NCBI RefSeq assembly: GCF_041022165.1
Contig: NZ_CP163302.1
Coordinates: 4,092,001-4,156,000 of the forward strand
DNA: 64,000 nucleotides
Reading direction: 5' to 3'
From: Sinomonas sp. P10A9
GTDB taxonomy: Bacteria; Actinomycetota; Actinomycetes; Actinomycetales; Micrococcaceae
Shown here piece after piece: positions 24,640 to 32,788 of this stretch (positions within the stretch are counted from its first letter, which is position 1; each line of letters starts with the position of its first letter). Position numbers and translations under genes: made by a program. Below the pieces are notes generated by a model, which was given only the letters and a program-made list of their open reading frames with translations, ran no database searches and was not told the origin of the DNA.

Positions 24640-25884
24640 ATGACTGCAACCTCCCGAACCGTTGTCCGGATCGGCATCATAGGCGCCGGCATGGCCGGCC
24701 AGGCCCACGCATTCGGCTACCGCAACGCGATGATGGCCACCGACCTCGCAGACGTCGACGTCGTCCCCCACACGATCGCCGACCCGAACCTCGCGCTCGC
24801 CGAGACAGTGGCCCACCGCTACGGCTTCGCCCACGCGACGGCGGACATCGACGCGCTCCTTGCCGACCCCGAGGTCGACGCCATCAGCGTGGCCCTGCCG
24901 AACCATCTCCACAAGGACGTGCTTCCCCGCGTCATCGCCTCAGGCAAGCACCTCTTCGCGGAGAAGCCCATCGGACGGACCCCCGCCGAGGCCGAGCACC
25001 TCGCCGAGCTCGCGGAGGGCTCGGCTGCGGTGACCGGCGTCGGATTCTCGTTCCGTCGTCTCCCCGGGCTCGCCGCCGTGGCCCAGGCGGTCCGCGCCGG
25101 CGCGATCGGCGAGATCCACACCGTCCGCGCCTGGTACAACGCCGACTACGCCGCCGATCCGGCCGGTGCCCTCTCGTGGCGCTACTCGCAGGAGCTCTCC
25201 GGCGGCGGCGCACTCCTGGACATCGGCGCGCATGCGATCGACGCCGCGCAGTTCGTCGCGGGGCAGGTCACCCGTGTGCTCTCCTCAACCCTGCGCACGG
25301 TCATCGCCGAACGCCCGCTCCCCGCGGCCGGCGCGATCGGCCACGGCGGCTCGACGTCGGCCGAGCACGGGCCGGTGACCAACGACGACGTCGCCCTCCT
25401 CACGACCCAGTTCGAGAACGGCGCGATCGGCCAGATCACACTCTCCCGCATCGCCCACGGAGTGCCCAACTCGCTCGGCGTCGAGGTCTTCGGCTCCGCC
25501 GGCAGCATCTCGTTCGACTCGATCAGGGCCGGCGAGTTCCACCTGTTCGAGGCCTCCCTGTCCCAGCCCGGGGCAAGTGCAGCCGGTCGCGGCTTCAACG
25601 GCGCCCGTCGGGTCATCACGGGCCCCGACCACCCATACTTCACCGACGTGGCCGCCATGCCCGGCGCGGGGGTCGGCACGGGGTACGCCGAGGCGTTCAC
25701 CGCCGAGATCCAGGAGTTCCTGCGCTGCGTGCGCGACCACCGGCCGATGGACACCGACTTCGCGACCGCCGTGCGCATGATGGCTGTGGTCGGGGCCGCG
25801 CTCGACGCCGCCGCGTCGGGTGCCGCGGTCGACGTCGGCTCCCGCGCTCGATTCTCCACCACCGCCGCCGCGCAGCCGGCCTGA
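24640..25884 (+). CDS. Gfo/Idh/MocA-family sugar or cyclitol dehydrogenase
   Basis: 414 residues, with GAAGGAGAAG before ATG 24640. N-terminal Rossmann fold: VRIGIIGAGMAGQAHAFGYR; then VDAISVALPNHLHKD and the catalytic-lysine motif LFAEKPIGRTPAEAE. A C-terminal alpha/beta domain carries the usual GGGALLDIGAHAIDAAQFV histidine motif. Enzymes of this family oxidise inositols or sugars at one hydroxyl with NAD(P). It is probably the first intracellular step for the imported substrate, with the TIM-barrel protein next in line. Confidence 0.9.
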   Translation: MTATSRTVVRIGIIGAGMAGQAHAFGYRNAMMATDLADVDVVPHTIADPNLALAETVAHRYGFAHATADIDALLADPEVDAISVALPNHLHKDVLPRVIASGKHLFAEKPIGRTPAEAEHLAELAEGSAAVTGVGFSFRRLPGLAAVAQAVRAGAIGEIHTVRAWYNADYAADPAGALSWRYSQELSGGGALLDIGAHAIDAAQFVAGQVTRVLSSTLRTVIAERPLPAAGAIGHGGSTSAEHGPVTNDDVALLTTQFENGAIGQITLSRIAHGVPNSLGVEVFGSAGSISFDSIRAGEFHLFEASLSQPGASAAGRGFNGARRVITGPDHPYFTDVAAMPGAGVGTGYAEAFTAEIQEFLRCVRDHRPMDTDFATAVRMMAVVGAALDAAASGAAVDVGSRARFSTTAAAQPA

Positions 25885-25917
25885 GCCGCAACCAGACCCA
25901 AGGAAAGGAGCTTCAGC

Positions 25918-26838
25918 ATGGCCTCCATCCGCGTCGGAACCGCCCCGGACTCGTGGGGTGTCTGGTTTCCGGACGACCCCCAGCAGGTCCCCTACACACG
26001 CTTCCTCGACGAGGTCGCCGCCGCCGGGTACTCGTGGATCGAGCTCGGCCCCTACGGCTACCTCCCCACCGACCCGTCGCAGCTGCGGGACGAGCTGGAG
26101 TCCCGGGGCCTCGCCCTCTCGGCCGGCACCGTCTCCGAGCGGCTCCACCAGCCCGACTCGTGGGACGCCGTCTGGAGCCAGGTGACCGACGTCGCGGCCC
26201 TCACCGCGGCGCTCGGCGGCCAGCACGTCCTCGTGCTCCCCGAAATGTGGCGCGACCTCTACACGGGCGAGGCCCTCGAGCCCGGCGAGCTCACGCCCGA
26301 ACAGTGGGGCGCCAAGATGGCCGGCCTCGACCGGCTCGGCAAGGCGATGCTCGAGGAGTACGGCGTGCGCCTGCAGTATCACCCGCACGCCGACGCGCAC
26401 GTGGCCACGGAGGTGCACGTGGATCGGCTCCTGGCCGACACGGACCCGGCGTTCGTGAACCTGTGCCTCGACACTGGCCACCTCGCGTACTGCGGTGGAG
26501 ACAGCCTCGCCGTCGTGCTCCGGCACCCGGAGCGGCTCGGGTACCTGCACCTCAAGCAGGTGAATCCCGAGGTCGTCGCGAAGGTCCACGACGAGGACCT
26601 GCCGTTCAGCGAGGCCGTCAAGCTCGGCGCGATGACCGAACCGCCGCTCGGCGTGCCGGACCTCCCGCCGCTGCTCGACGCCGTCGGCGTGCTCGCGAAG
26701 CGCAGCGGTGCCGATGTGTTCGCGATCGTCGAGCAGGACATGTATCCAGCCCCGCCGGACGCACCGTTCCCGATTGCGCAGCGCACGCGCTCGTATCTCG
26801 GCGGGTGCGGCGTTTCTGCCCTCCGGTTCGGGCGATGA
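25918..26838 (+). CDS. IolE-like sugar phosphate isomerase/epimerase (TIM barrel)
   Basis: 306 residues from ATG 25918 with AAAGGAG ahead. The start VGTAPDSWGVWFPDD is characteristic of the IolE-like xylose-isomerase-like barrel group; metal ligands are suggested by LQYHPHADAHVATEV, VNLCLDTGHLAYCGGD and GYLHLKQVNPEV, and the chain ends with FAIVEQDMYPAPPDAPF. It probably isomerises or dehydrates the keto-product made by the dehydrogenase. Operonic, with an ATGA overlap to the next gene. Confidence 0.85.
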   Translation: MASIRVGTAPDSWGVWFPDDPQQVPYTRFLDEVAAAGYSWIELGPYGYLPTDPSQLRDELESRGLALSAGTVSERLHQPDSWDAVWSQVTDVAALTAALGGQHVLVLPEMWRDLYTGEALEPGELTPEQWGAKMAGLDRLGKAMLEEYGVRLQYHPHADAHVATEVHVDRLLADTDPAFVNLCLDTGHLAYCGGDSLAVVLRHPERLGYLHLKQVNPEVVAKVHDEDLPFSEAVKLGAMTEPPLGVPDLPPLLDAVGVLAKRSGADVFAIVEQDMYPAPPDAPFPIAQRTRSYLGGCGVSALRFGR

Positions 26839-27086
26839 CGATGCACTACGCGCAGCTCCTCCCGCTGCCCCGCAGCGGGCCTGAACCCCTGTACTACCAA
26901 CTCGCCGTCAGCTTCGAGCGGGCGCTGGAGTCGGGCGCCCTCGGCCACGGAACACGGCTCGACCCAGAGAAGGACATGGCGGAACAGCTCAGTCTGTCCG
27001 TCGCTACCGTCCGCCGCGCGTGGGCCTACCTCGAGCGGAAGGGCATGCTCACGCGAACCCGCAGAGCAGGTACCTTCGTCTGCTGA
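26835..27086 (+). CDS. Stand-alone GntR-type winged HTH, 83 residues
   Basis: Starts by ATGA overlap with the isomerase. The whole protein is one GntR DNA-binding domain: PLYYQLAVSFERALESGAL, TRLDPEKDMAEQLSLSVATVRRAWAYLE, RKGMLTRTRRAGTFV. Ordinary GntR regulators carry a further 150 residues or more of effector domain, absent here; the stop follows GTFVC directly. It may act as a ligand-free regulator or a dominant partner, or be a truncated gene kept in the operon. The frame is intact and translationally coupled, which favours a real product. Confidence 0.8.
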   Translation: MTMHYAQLLPLPRSGPEPLYYQLAVSFERALESGALGHGTRLDPEKDMAEQLSLSVATVRRAWAYLERKGMLTRTRRAGTFVC

Positions 27087-27134
27087 CGTGTGGTCGGGTC
27101 GATTGAGCGGCAGGAGGCCCCGCCGTCGTGCGCC

Positions 27135-28166
27135 CTACCGCCCCCCAGCGATCGAACGGCTGCGCTGCTCGACCGCCTTTATCCCATAGGGGTACGGCTC
27201 GACGTCCGGCTCGCTGACGAGGGTGAGCTGGGCGGCCTCCTCAGAAGTGAGCGCGAGGTCCGCGGCCTTGAGGTTGTCCGCGAGCTGCTCACGGGTGCGA
27301 GCGCCGAGGATCACGGACGTGACGGCGGGCCGGTCCACGAGCCAGCGGAGGGCGACCTGGGAGTGCGAGACGCCGTGCCCCTCAGCCACGGATCCGACGG
27401 CGTCGATAATGTCCCAGGTCTTGGCGCGCTCGTTGCGCGGTCCCCACGCCTCCATGCCACGCTGGGGATCCTCGCCGAGCCGGGTCGCGCCGGTCGGCTG
27501 CGTGTCGCGGCGGTACTTGCCGCTCAGCCAGCCCCCGGCGAGAGGCCCCCACGGCAGCAGGCCCATCCCGGCGTCGAGGGCGGCGGGCACCACTTCCGAC
27601 TCGATGCCGCGCACGAGCAGGTTGTATTGGGGCTGCAGCGTCACGGGCGCGGCCCAGCCGTGGGCCTTGGCCTCGTAGACGGCCTTGGTGAGCTGCCAGC
27701 CGAGGAAGTTGGAGAAGCCGTAGTAGCCAATCTTGCCCGCTGTGACGGCGTCGTCGAGGAAGCGCAGCGTCTCCTCGACCGGTGTGTAGGGGTCCCACGC
27801 GTGCATCTGGTACAGGTCAACGTGGTCGACGCCGAGCCGTCGCAGCGACGCGTCGAGGGCTGTGCGGAGGTGGCGGCGCGAGGTGCCGAGGTCGTTGGGC
27901 CCTTCCCCCATCGGGAACCGGCCCTTGGTCGCGATGACCATCTGCTCCGCCAGATCGGGGTTGGTGGCGAGCCAGCGCCCGATGATCTCCTCGGACTTGC
28001 CGTGGCTGTAGACGTCCGCGGTGTCGATGAAGGTGCCGCCCGCGGCGGCGTAGTCGTCGAGGATCGCGTGCGACGCCGCCTCGTCGGCTTCCGCGCCGAA
28101 CGTCATGGTTCCGAGGGCAAACGCCGAGACGACTGCCCCGCTGCGGCCGAGTGTGCGGTACTCCAT
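27135..28166 (-). CDS. Aldo/keto reductase
   Basis: 343 residues from ATG 28166 with GGAGG upstream. The catalytic tetrad appears as FIDTADVYSHG (Asp, Tyr), VIATKGRFPMG (Lys) and YQMHAWD (His). GFSNFLGWQL and the NADP-binding end (SVILGARTREQLADNLKAADLAL) are typical of the AKR11/13-type class. It reduces an aldehyde or ketone with NADPH. It is convergent with the inositol-like operon and single. Confidence 0.9.
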   Translation of the reverse strand: MEYRTLGRSGAVVSAFALGTMTFGAEADEAASHAILDDYAAAGGTFIDTADVYSHGKSEEIIGRWLATNPDLAEQMVIATKGRFPMGEGPNDLGTSRRHLRTALDASLRRLGVDHVDLYQMHAWDPYTPVEETLRFLDDAVTAGKIGYYGFSNFLGWQLTKAVYEAKAHGWAAPVTLQPQYNLLVRGIESEVVPAALDAGMGLLPWGPLAGGWLSGKYRRDTQPTGATRLGEDPQRGMEAWGPRNERAKTWDIIDAVGSVAEGHGVSHSQVALRWLVDRPAVTSVILGARTREQLADNLKAADLALTSEEAAQLTLVSEPDVEPYPYGIKAVEQRSRSIAGGR

Positions 28167-28288
28167 GGATGCCTCCACTGATAGGGTCCGGTTCTCGTCC
28201 AGCCTAGGGGCGGCCCACTTCTGTGGGTAGCCGTTGCCATGGATCAGTTGCCGCCTCTGAGGCATCGACGTGGGGGTCCGGGTGCGCG

Positions 28289-28873
28289 CTAGGCGGCATC
28301 CGAATCCCCCACTGCGCAGAGCCGCGCCACGATCCCCCGAAGCTCCTCCGGCGTCGCCCTGCCCGGCCCCGACGAGAACGTCGTGTCCGCGTGGAGCATG
28401 AGCGCGGCGAAGACGAGCCCCACGGCGAGGCGCGCGCGTTCCGGCGTCGCCCGCTTCTCTGCAAGACGGATCACGCCCCGGCGCGCGCCCGAAGACCACT
28501 GATGGAGCGCGGCCAGGAGATCCGGTTCGAAGCCCATGAGCCGCTTGATCCGCGGAATGTCGCCTTCAGGACCACCGGCAATCCCGGCCACGAGCTCGCA
28601 GAGGTCGTCCACGAGGGAGCCGGCGCCCTCGAGGAACCGCTGCTCCTGCTCCGGGGACAGCGGCCGCTCGGGGACCCCGAGCGTTGCCGCAGCCTTGGAC
28701 GGGAAGTAGTTGAAGAAGGTCCTCTCGGAGATGCCCGCAGCAGCGCAGATGTCTGCGATGGTCACCTGGCCGAGCCCGCGATCGGCCGCGAGGGCGAACG
28801 CGGCGTTGTGAATCGCACGCCGCGTCCGCTCCTTCTTACGCTCGCGCAGGGTGCCTGGTGCGTCGTCGGACAC
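28289..28873 (-). CDS. TetR-family repressor of the DHA2 exporter
   Basis: About 194 residues from GTG 28873, chosen because GGAGGG is 7 nt upstream; ATG 28888 and GTG 28897 are in-frame alternatives, the last overlapping the exporter stop by 4 bp. The HTH spans ~10-55 (RERKKERTRRAIHNAAFALA, VTIADICAAAGISERTFFNYF). The ligand domain is helical and variable. It follows the exporter gene in the same operon, the usual arrangement for autoregulated efflux. Confidence 0.85.
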   Translation of the reverse strand: MSDDAPGTLRERKKERTRRAIHNAAFALAADRGLGQVTIADICAAAGISERTFFNYFPSKAAATLGVPERPLSPEQEQRFLEGAGSLVDDLCELVAGIAGGPEGDIPRIKRLMGFEPDLLAALHQWSSGARRGVIRLAEKRATPERARLAVGLVFAALMLHADTTFSSGPGRATPEELRGIVARLCAVGDSDAA

Positions 28874-28893
28874 AGGACCGCCCTCCATGGCAC

Positions 28894-31023
28894 TCACCCC
28901 CGGTGGACTCTGATCATGCCGGTGTCCGGGCCGGTCATCGCCCCGGCCTCGGCGGCTGCAAGCGCGGCGTCGGACCCCAGGTCATCGGCCGTTCCCTGGG
29001 CGTCGGCCTGCTCCTGGAGCGCCGAGCGCTGCCGCAGCGGCGGCACGCGGAAGAACCACGAGAGGATGAATGCGAGGATCGTGACTCCCAGGCCCACCCA
29101 GTAGATGGCCACGGCCGAGCTGTTGAACCCGACGAGGAACGGCCGCGAGAGCCGCTGGTCGGCGCCCTTCAGGAAGGACGTATCGGACGTGGTGGACGAC
29201 CCACTGGAGCTGGCCTGCCCTTCCTTTAGCTTGTCGAGCATGGTCGGCACGAGCTTGTCCACGATCGCCTTGCGCTGGGCGTCGTCGGCGTAGTCGACCT
29301 CGAGGCGACCGTTGACCACGCCCGCTCCCGCCTTCTGCGCCGCGGTCTGGAGGGCCGTCTGTTCGGCTGCGGGCTTCGCTGCCGCGACCTGGGCATCGAT
29401 GATCCCCTGGGCGGCCGACGCCGGGACCGCACCGGCGGCGACCTGCTTCTGGACGGCGGCGGTCACCTGCTGGGTCACGGCCTGGTCCGCTGCCTGCTTG
29501 GCGGCCGCGGTGCCCTGGTCGAGCCCCGACTGCACCTGCTCCTTGACGGGGGTGACGATCGGGTTCCAGATCTGGTTCATGACGCCCTGGTTCGACGGGT
29601 TTGACGCGATCGACGGCGTGAGGGCGGCGTCGAGCGCCGTCGTGAGGTCGTCCTTGTTCTGCATTGCGGTGCTGATGTTGGTCGGCATCGTCGAGAACAG
29701 CACGGAAAGCAGGACGGCGGTGCCCATGGTGCCGCCGATCTGTCGGAAGAAGGTCGCGGAGCTCGTGGCAACGCCCATGTCCTTGGGCTCGACAGAGTTC
29801 TGCGATGCGAGCACGAGGGACTGCATGAGCTGGCCGAGGCCGAGCCCGAGCAGGAACATGGCACCCATGAGAAACCACAGCGGCCTGTCGACGGTCATCG
29901 AGGTCAGGACGAAGTAGCCGACCGCCATGAACAGCGTGCCCAGCACCGGGAAGATGCGGTACTTGCCGGTGCGCGAGACGATCTGCCCCGAGGCAATCGA
30001 GGCGACCATGAGACCGCCGATCATCGGCAGCGTCGCGAAGCCTGACTCCGTGGGGCTCAGGCCCGTGACGAGCTGGAGGTAGAGCGGGAGCGTCAGCATC
30101 GCGCCGAACATCGCGAAGCCCACGAAGAATCCGATGACTGTGGCCATCGAGAACGTGTGGGAGTGGAACAGTCGCAGCGGAATGATGGCGTTGGGCCCCA
30201 TGGCCCGCTCGATGAGGATGAACGCCACGAGTCCCACGCCGCCGATCACGAAGCACGTGATGGACGTCGCCGAATCCCAGCCCCACTGGCGGCCCTGTTC
30301 GGCCACGAGGAGGAGCGGGACGAGGGTCACGATGACGGCCGTGGCGCCCCACCAGTCGATGCGCGGTGCAGTCTGCTTGTGGAACCTCGGCAGGTGCAGG
30401 AACGCGAGCACCATGAGGAGCGCGAGGATGCCGATCGGCACGTTGATGAGGAACACCCAGCGCCAGCCGGTGATGAACATGATCTGGCTCGCGTCCGCGA
30501 AGACGCCGCCGATGAGCGGGCCCACCACCGAGGAGACGCCGAACACGGCGAGGAAGAAGCCCTGGTACTTGGCGCGCTCGCGCGGGGCGAGGATGTCGCC
30601 CATGATCGCGAGAGGGAGGGACATGAGCGCGCCTGCGCCGATGCCCTGGAAGGCACGGAACCCGGCGAGCATGATCATCGACGTCGAGAACGAGGAAAGG
30701 AACGAGCCGAGGATGAAGACGGCGAGGCCGAAGATGTACAGCGGGCGGCGCCCGAAGATATCGGACAGCTTGCCGTAGATCGGCGTGGTGATGGTCGAGG
30801 TGATGAGGTAGGCCGTGGTGACCCACGCCTGCTCGTCGAGGCCGTGGAGGTCGTCGCCGATCGTGCGGATCGCGGTGCCGACCACGGTCTGGTCGAGGGA
30901 GGACAGGAACATGCCTGCCATGAGGGCGTAGATGACCAGCATGATCTGACGCTGGGTCATCACCTCGCCCGACGGCGCGGGGGCCGCGTTACGCGCGGAC
31001 CGGCCGGACGCTGCTTGAGACAT
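28894..31023 (-). CDS. DHA2-family (EmrB/QacA-type) drug:proton antiporter with a large external insert
   Basis: 709 residues; usual length is 480-550. The N-terminal half has the 14-TM motifs: SSLDQTVVGTAIRTI (motif D-like), IYGKLSDIFGRRPLYIFG (motif A) and GAGALMSLPLAIMGDI (motif C-like). Between the last two helices lies a ~180-residue hydrophilic segment (~445-630) rich in Ala, Gln and Lys that reads as coiled coil or helical repeats, e.g. GTAAAKQAADQAVTQQVTAAV. It exports hydrophobic cations or drugs. The TetR gene follows. The insert should lie outside the membrane and is unusual. Confidence 0.88.
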   Translation of the reverse strand: MSQAASGRSARNAAPAPSGEVMTQRQIMLVIYALMAGMFLSSLDQTVVGTAIRTIGDDLHGLDEQAWVTTAYLITSTITTPIYGKLSDIFGRRPLYIFGLAVFILGSFLSSFSTSMIMLAGFRAFQGIGAGALMSLPLAIMGDILAPRERAKYQGFFLAVFGVSSVVGPLIGGVFADASQIMFITGWRWVFLINVPIGILALLMVLAFLHLPRFHKQTAPRIDWWGATAVIVTLVPLLLVAEQGRQWGWDSATSITCFVIGGVGLVAFILIERAMGPNAIIPLRLFHSHTFSMATVIGFFVGFAMFGAMLTLPLYLQLVTGLSPTESGFATLPMIGGLMVASIASGQIVSRTGKYRIFPVLGTLFMAVGYFVLTSMTVDRPLWFLMGAMFLLGLGLGQLMQSLVLASQNSVEPKDMGVATSSATFFRQIGGTMGTAVLLSVLFSTMPTNISTAMQNKDDLTTALDAALTPSIASNPSNQGVMNQIWNPIVTPVKEQVQSGLDQGTAAAKQAADQAVTQQVTAAVQKQVAAGAVPASAAQGIIDAQVAAAKPAAEQTALQTAAQKAGAGVVNGRLEVDYADDAQRKAIVDKLVPTMLDKLKEGQASSSGSSTTSDTSFLKGADQRLSRPFLVGFNSSAVAIYWVGLGVTILAFILSWFFRVPPLRQRSALQEQADAQGTADDLGSDAALAAAEAGAMTGPDTGMIRVHRG

Positions 31024-31078
31024 GAGGGGTCCGAATCTCTCAGAGGGGGTTCAGGGTGCACTTAGTTCGCCGAAGCAA

Positions 31079-31113
31079 CTTTGCAGGCTCTGCAAGTTTA
31101 CACACTCTGCAAG
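31079..31113. promoter_or_regulatory. Candidate TetR operator upstream of the DHA2 exporter
   Basis: TTGCAG-GCT-CTGCAA (31081-31095) is a perfect 6-bp inverted repeat, and CTCTGCAAG occurs twice, at 31088-31096 and 31105-31113, 17 bp apart. The cluster lies 56-90 bp upstream of the exporter start, a suitable place for TetR control. Binding is inferred. Confidence 0.5.
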
Positions 31114-31199
31114 ATTTCGGGAACGGGCGGTCGTGTGACCTCTGCTACCCTCCGTCGATCCGCTTCAGTCGCAGCCGCGGGCCCCGTGCTGAGGACCTG

Positions 31200-31871
31200 T
31201 TATGAGGCTGAAACGCGTGCCGAGAGGTCCTGGACGCGTTCGGCGATCTGGCTGAACGCCGCCTCGAACGCCGCCGGTGTCCCCACGGCGACGGGGTCCG
31301 GGATGGACCAGTGGAGCCGGTCGGAGGCGGGAAGCTCTTCGTGCGCCCGATCGCAGACTGCGATCATCAGGTCGCCCTGCCGGACGGTGCCAGCAAGCAT
31401 TTCGGGGTGCGACCCAGTGAGGTCGAGCCCGTGCCGCGCCGCGACGTCCTGGGCGCCCAGCGCGATGCCGTCCGCCGGGTGGGTGCCTGCAGAGGCGGAG
31501 GGGACGGGACTGGCTTGCTTCCAGAGCGCCTGGGCAAGCTGGCTGCGGGCGGAGTTGGCGTAGCAGACGAAGAGGACGCGGGGCGCGTGGACCGTTGCGG
31601 CCGCGAGGAGCCCTGCCGTCCCGGTCCGCACGAGCCTGACGTAGGTGCGCCGGCGGTCCGCCTCCGAGCGGTGGCGGCTGACCAGGCCCACTGCCTCGAG
31701 CGTGCGCAGGTGGTGCGAGACGAGGTTGGAGGCCATGCCGAGCTCGGCTTGCAGCTCGGCCGGGGAACGGTCCCCGAGCGCCAGCAGGTCCACGATCCGC
31801 AGCCGCGCGGGCTCACCGAGGGCCGCGTGCACGGCAGCCCGGCGCGTCAGAGAGATTAGCTCAGTGTTCAT
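31200..31871 (-). CDS. ArsR repressor fused to an ArsC-type phosphatase domain
   Basis: 223 residues from ATG 31871. Residues ~1-82 are an ArsR/SmtB winged helix (AALGEPARLRIVDLLALG; SNLVSHHLRTLEAVGL). Residues ~95-223 are a low-molecular-weight phosphatase/arsenate-reductase fold with the P-loop CYANSARSQLAQ (CX5R) and, later, MIAVCDRAHEEL. Start and promoter face a 14-bp palindrome immediately upstream. It may couple sensing and reduction, or use the ArsC fold as the ligand sensor. Divergent from the aquaporin gene. I have no name for this architecture beyond ArsR-ArsC fusion. Confidence 0.85.
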   Translation of the reverse strand: MNTELISLTRRAAVHAALGEPARLRIVDLLALGDRSPAELQAELGMASNLVSHHLRTLEAVGLVSRHRSEADRRRTYVRLVRTGTAGLLAAATVHAPRVLFVCYANSARSQLAQALWKQASPVPSASAGTHPADGIALGAQDVAARHGLDLTGSHPEMLAGTVRQGDLMIAVCDRAHEELPASDRLHWSIPDPVAVGTPAAFEAAFSQIAERVQDLSARVSAS

Positions 31872-31873
31872 TG

Positions 31874-31887
31874 AGTCAATATTGACT
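31874..31887. promoter_or_regulatory. ArsR-type operator between the fusion gene and the ars operon
   Basis: AGTCAATATTGACT is a perfect 14-bp palindrome. Its flanks extend the symmetry (CATT on the left, AATG on the right). It begins 3 bp upstream of the fusion ATG and is AT-rich in a GC-rich window, as ArsR/SmtB operators usually are. It can serve both divergent genes. Confidence 0.75.
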
Positions 31888-31979
31888 GGAATGACGTCCG
31901 TGGCGCAAGCTGGTCGCGAGCACCGGACTCCGTGGGAGCCGTCGCGCCAACGTTCGGCAAGACAGAGAGATATGAAGAC

Positions 31980-32093
31980 ATGCATGTGATGGGCCTGATC
32001 CTGACCTCCCCGCTGGCGGATGCCGTCCGCGGCCCGGCGCTGCCGAGGCTGGCTCAGCTCGTCAGCTCGCACGACGGCGGGGCCTCGGCGTGA
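31980..32093 (+). CDS. Possible 37-codon leader ORF before the aquaporin
   Basis: An ATG at 31980 opens a 37-codon frame ending in TGA at 32091-32093, which overlaps the GTG start of the aquaporin (GTGA). A weak purine stretch (AGAGAGA) precedes it. The peptide (MHVMGLILTSPLADAVRG at its start) matches nothing I know. It could be a translational leader or a relic. Low confidence. Confidence 0.3.
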   Translation: MHVMGLILTSPLADAVRGPALPRLAQLVSSHDGGASA

Positions 32094-32788
32094 GCGCGCT
32101 GGTGCGCCGAGCGGGGGCGGAGCTGGTTGGGACGGCGTTCCTGGTGATGGCGGTGGTCGGCTCCGGGGTCATGGCCTCGCGGCTCTCGCCCAACGACGCG
32201 GGCTTGGCGCTGCTGGAGAACAGCATCGCCACCGGGGCCGCCCTGGTGGCGCTGATCGTCGCGCTGCAGCCGGTCTCGGCGTCCTTCAACCCGGTCGTGA
32301 CCATCGTCGAGCGCCTGCTAGGGGTCATCGATACCCGCTCGGCGGCGGCGCTGATCGCCGCGCAGTTCGCCGGGGGGCTCCTGGGCACGGTCGTGGCAAA
32401 CCTCATGTTCGGCCTCGACGCCGTCACCATCTCCGCCCATGAGCGCACGGGTCCCGGGCTGTGGCTCGGCGAGGTCGTCGCGACCGTTGGCCTGCTCCTG
32501 GTCGTCTTCGGCACCGTCCGGTCCGGCCGCGCCGACCGGGTGGCGTTCGCCGTGGGCGGGTACATCGCCGCGGCGTACTGGTTCACGAGCTCGACCAGCT
32601 TCGCCAACCCCGCCGTCACGATCGCCAGGACCATCACGGACACGTTCGCCGGCATCGCACCCGCCTCCGCACCGGGCTTCATCCTGGCCCAGCTGCTTGG
32701 GGGCGCCCTCGGGCTGCTGCTCGTCCGGTTCCTCTACCCCACCGTTGTCAGCGCCGCGTCCGCGGCCGAGAAGGAAGTCATCTCATGA
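32090..32788 (+). CDS. aqpS: Aquaglyceroporin of an ars operon (AqpS-like arsenite channel)
   Basis: 232 residues. Six helices and two half-helix pore loops are visible: SASFNPVVTIVERLLG (NPV in place of the first NPA) and STSFANPAVTIARTI (second NPA, with the selectivity-filter Arg). Members of the MIP family located in ars operons, such as AqpS of Sinorhizobium meliloti, let arsenite leave the cell down its gradient after arsenate is reduced. No ArsB or Acr3 gene is present, so this is the only candidate exit route encoded here. Starts at GTG 32090; overlaps the next gene by 4 bp. Confidence 0.85.
   Translation: MSALVRRAGAELVGTAFLVMAVVGSGVMASRLSPNDAGLALLENSIATGAALVALIVALQPVSASFNPVVTIVERLLGVIDTRSAAALIAAQFAGGLLGTVVANLMFGLDAVTISAHERTGPGLWLGEVVATVGLLLVVFGTVRSGRADRVAFAVGGYIAAAYWFTSSTSFANPAVTIARTITDTFAGIAPASAPGFILAQLLGGALGLLLVRFLYPTVVSAASAAEKEVIS

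Noticed and set aside
25176..27086. A 636-codon plus-strand frame across the dehydrogenase and isomerase genes
   Set aside because: Only the final 84 codons (GntR HTH) are real; the upstream part is the wrong frame of two conserved genes and is Arg-rich.
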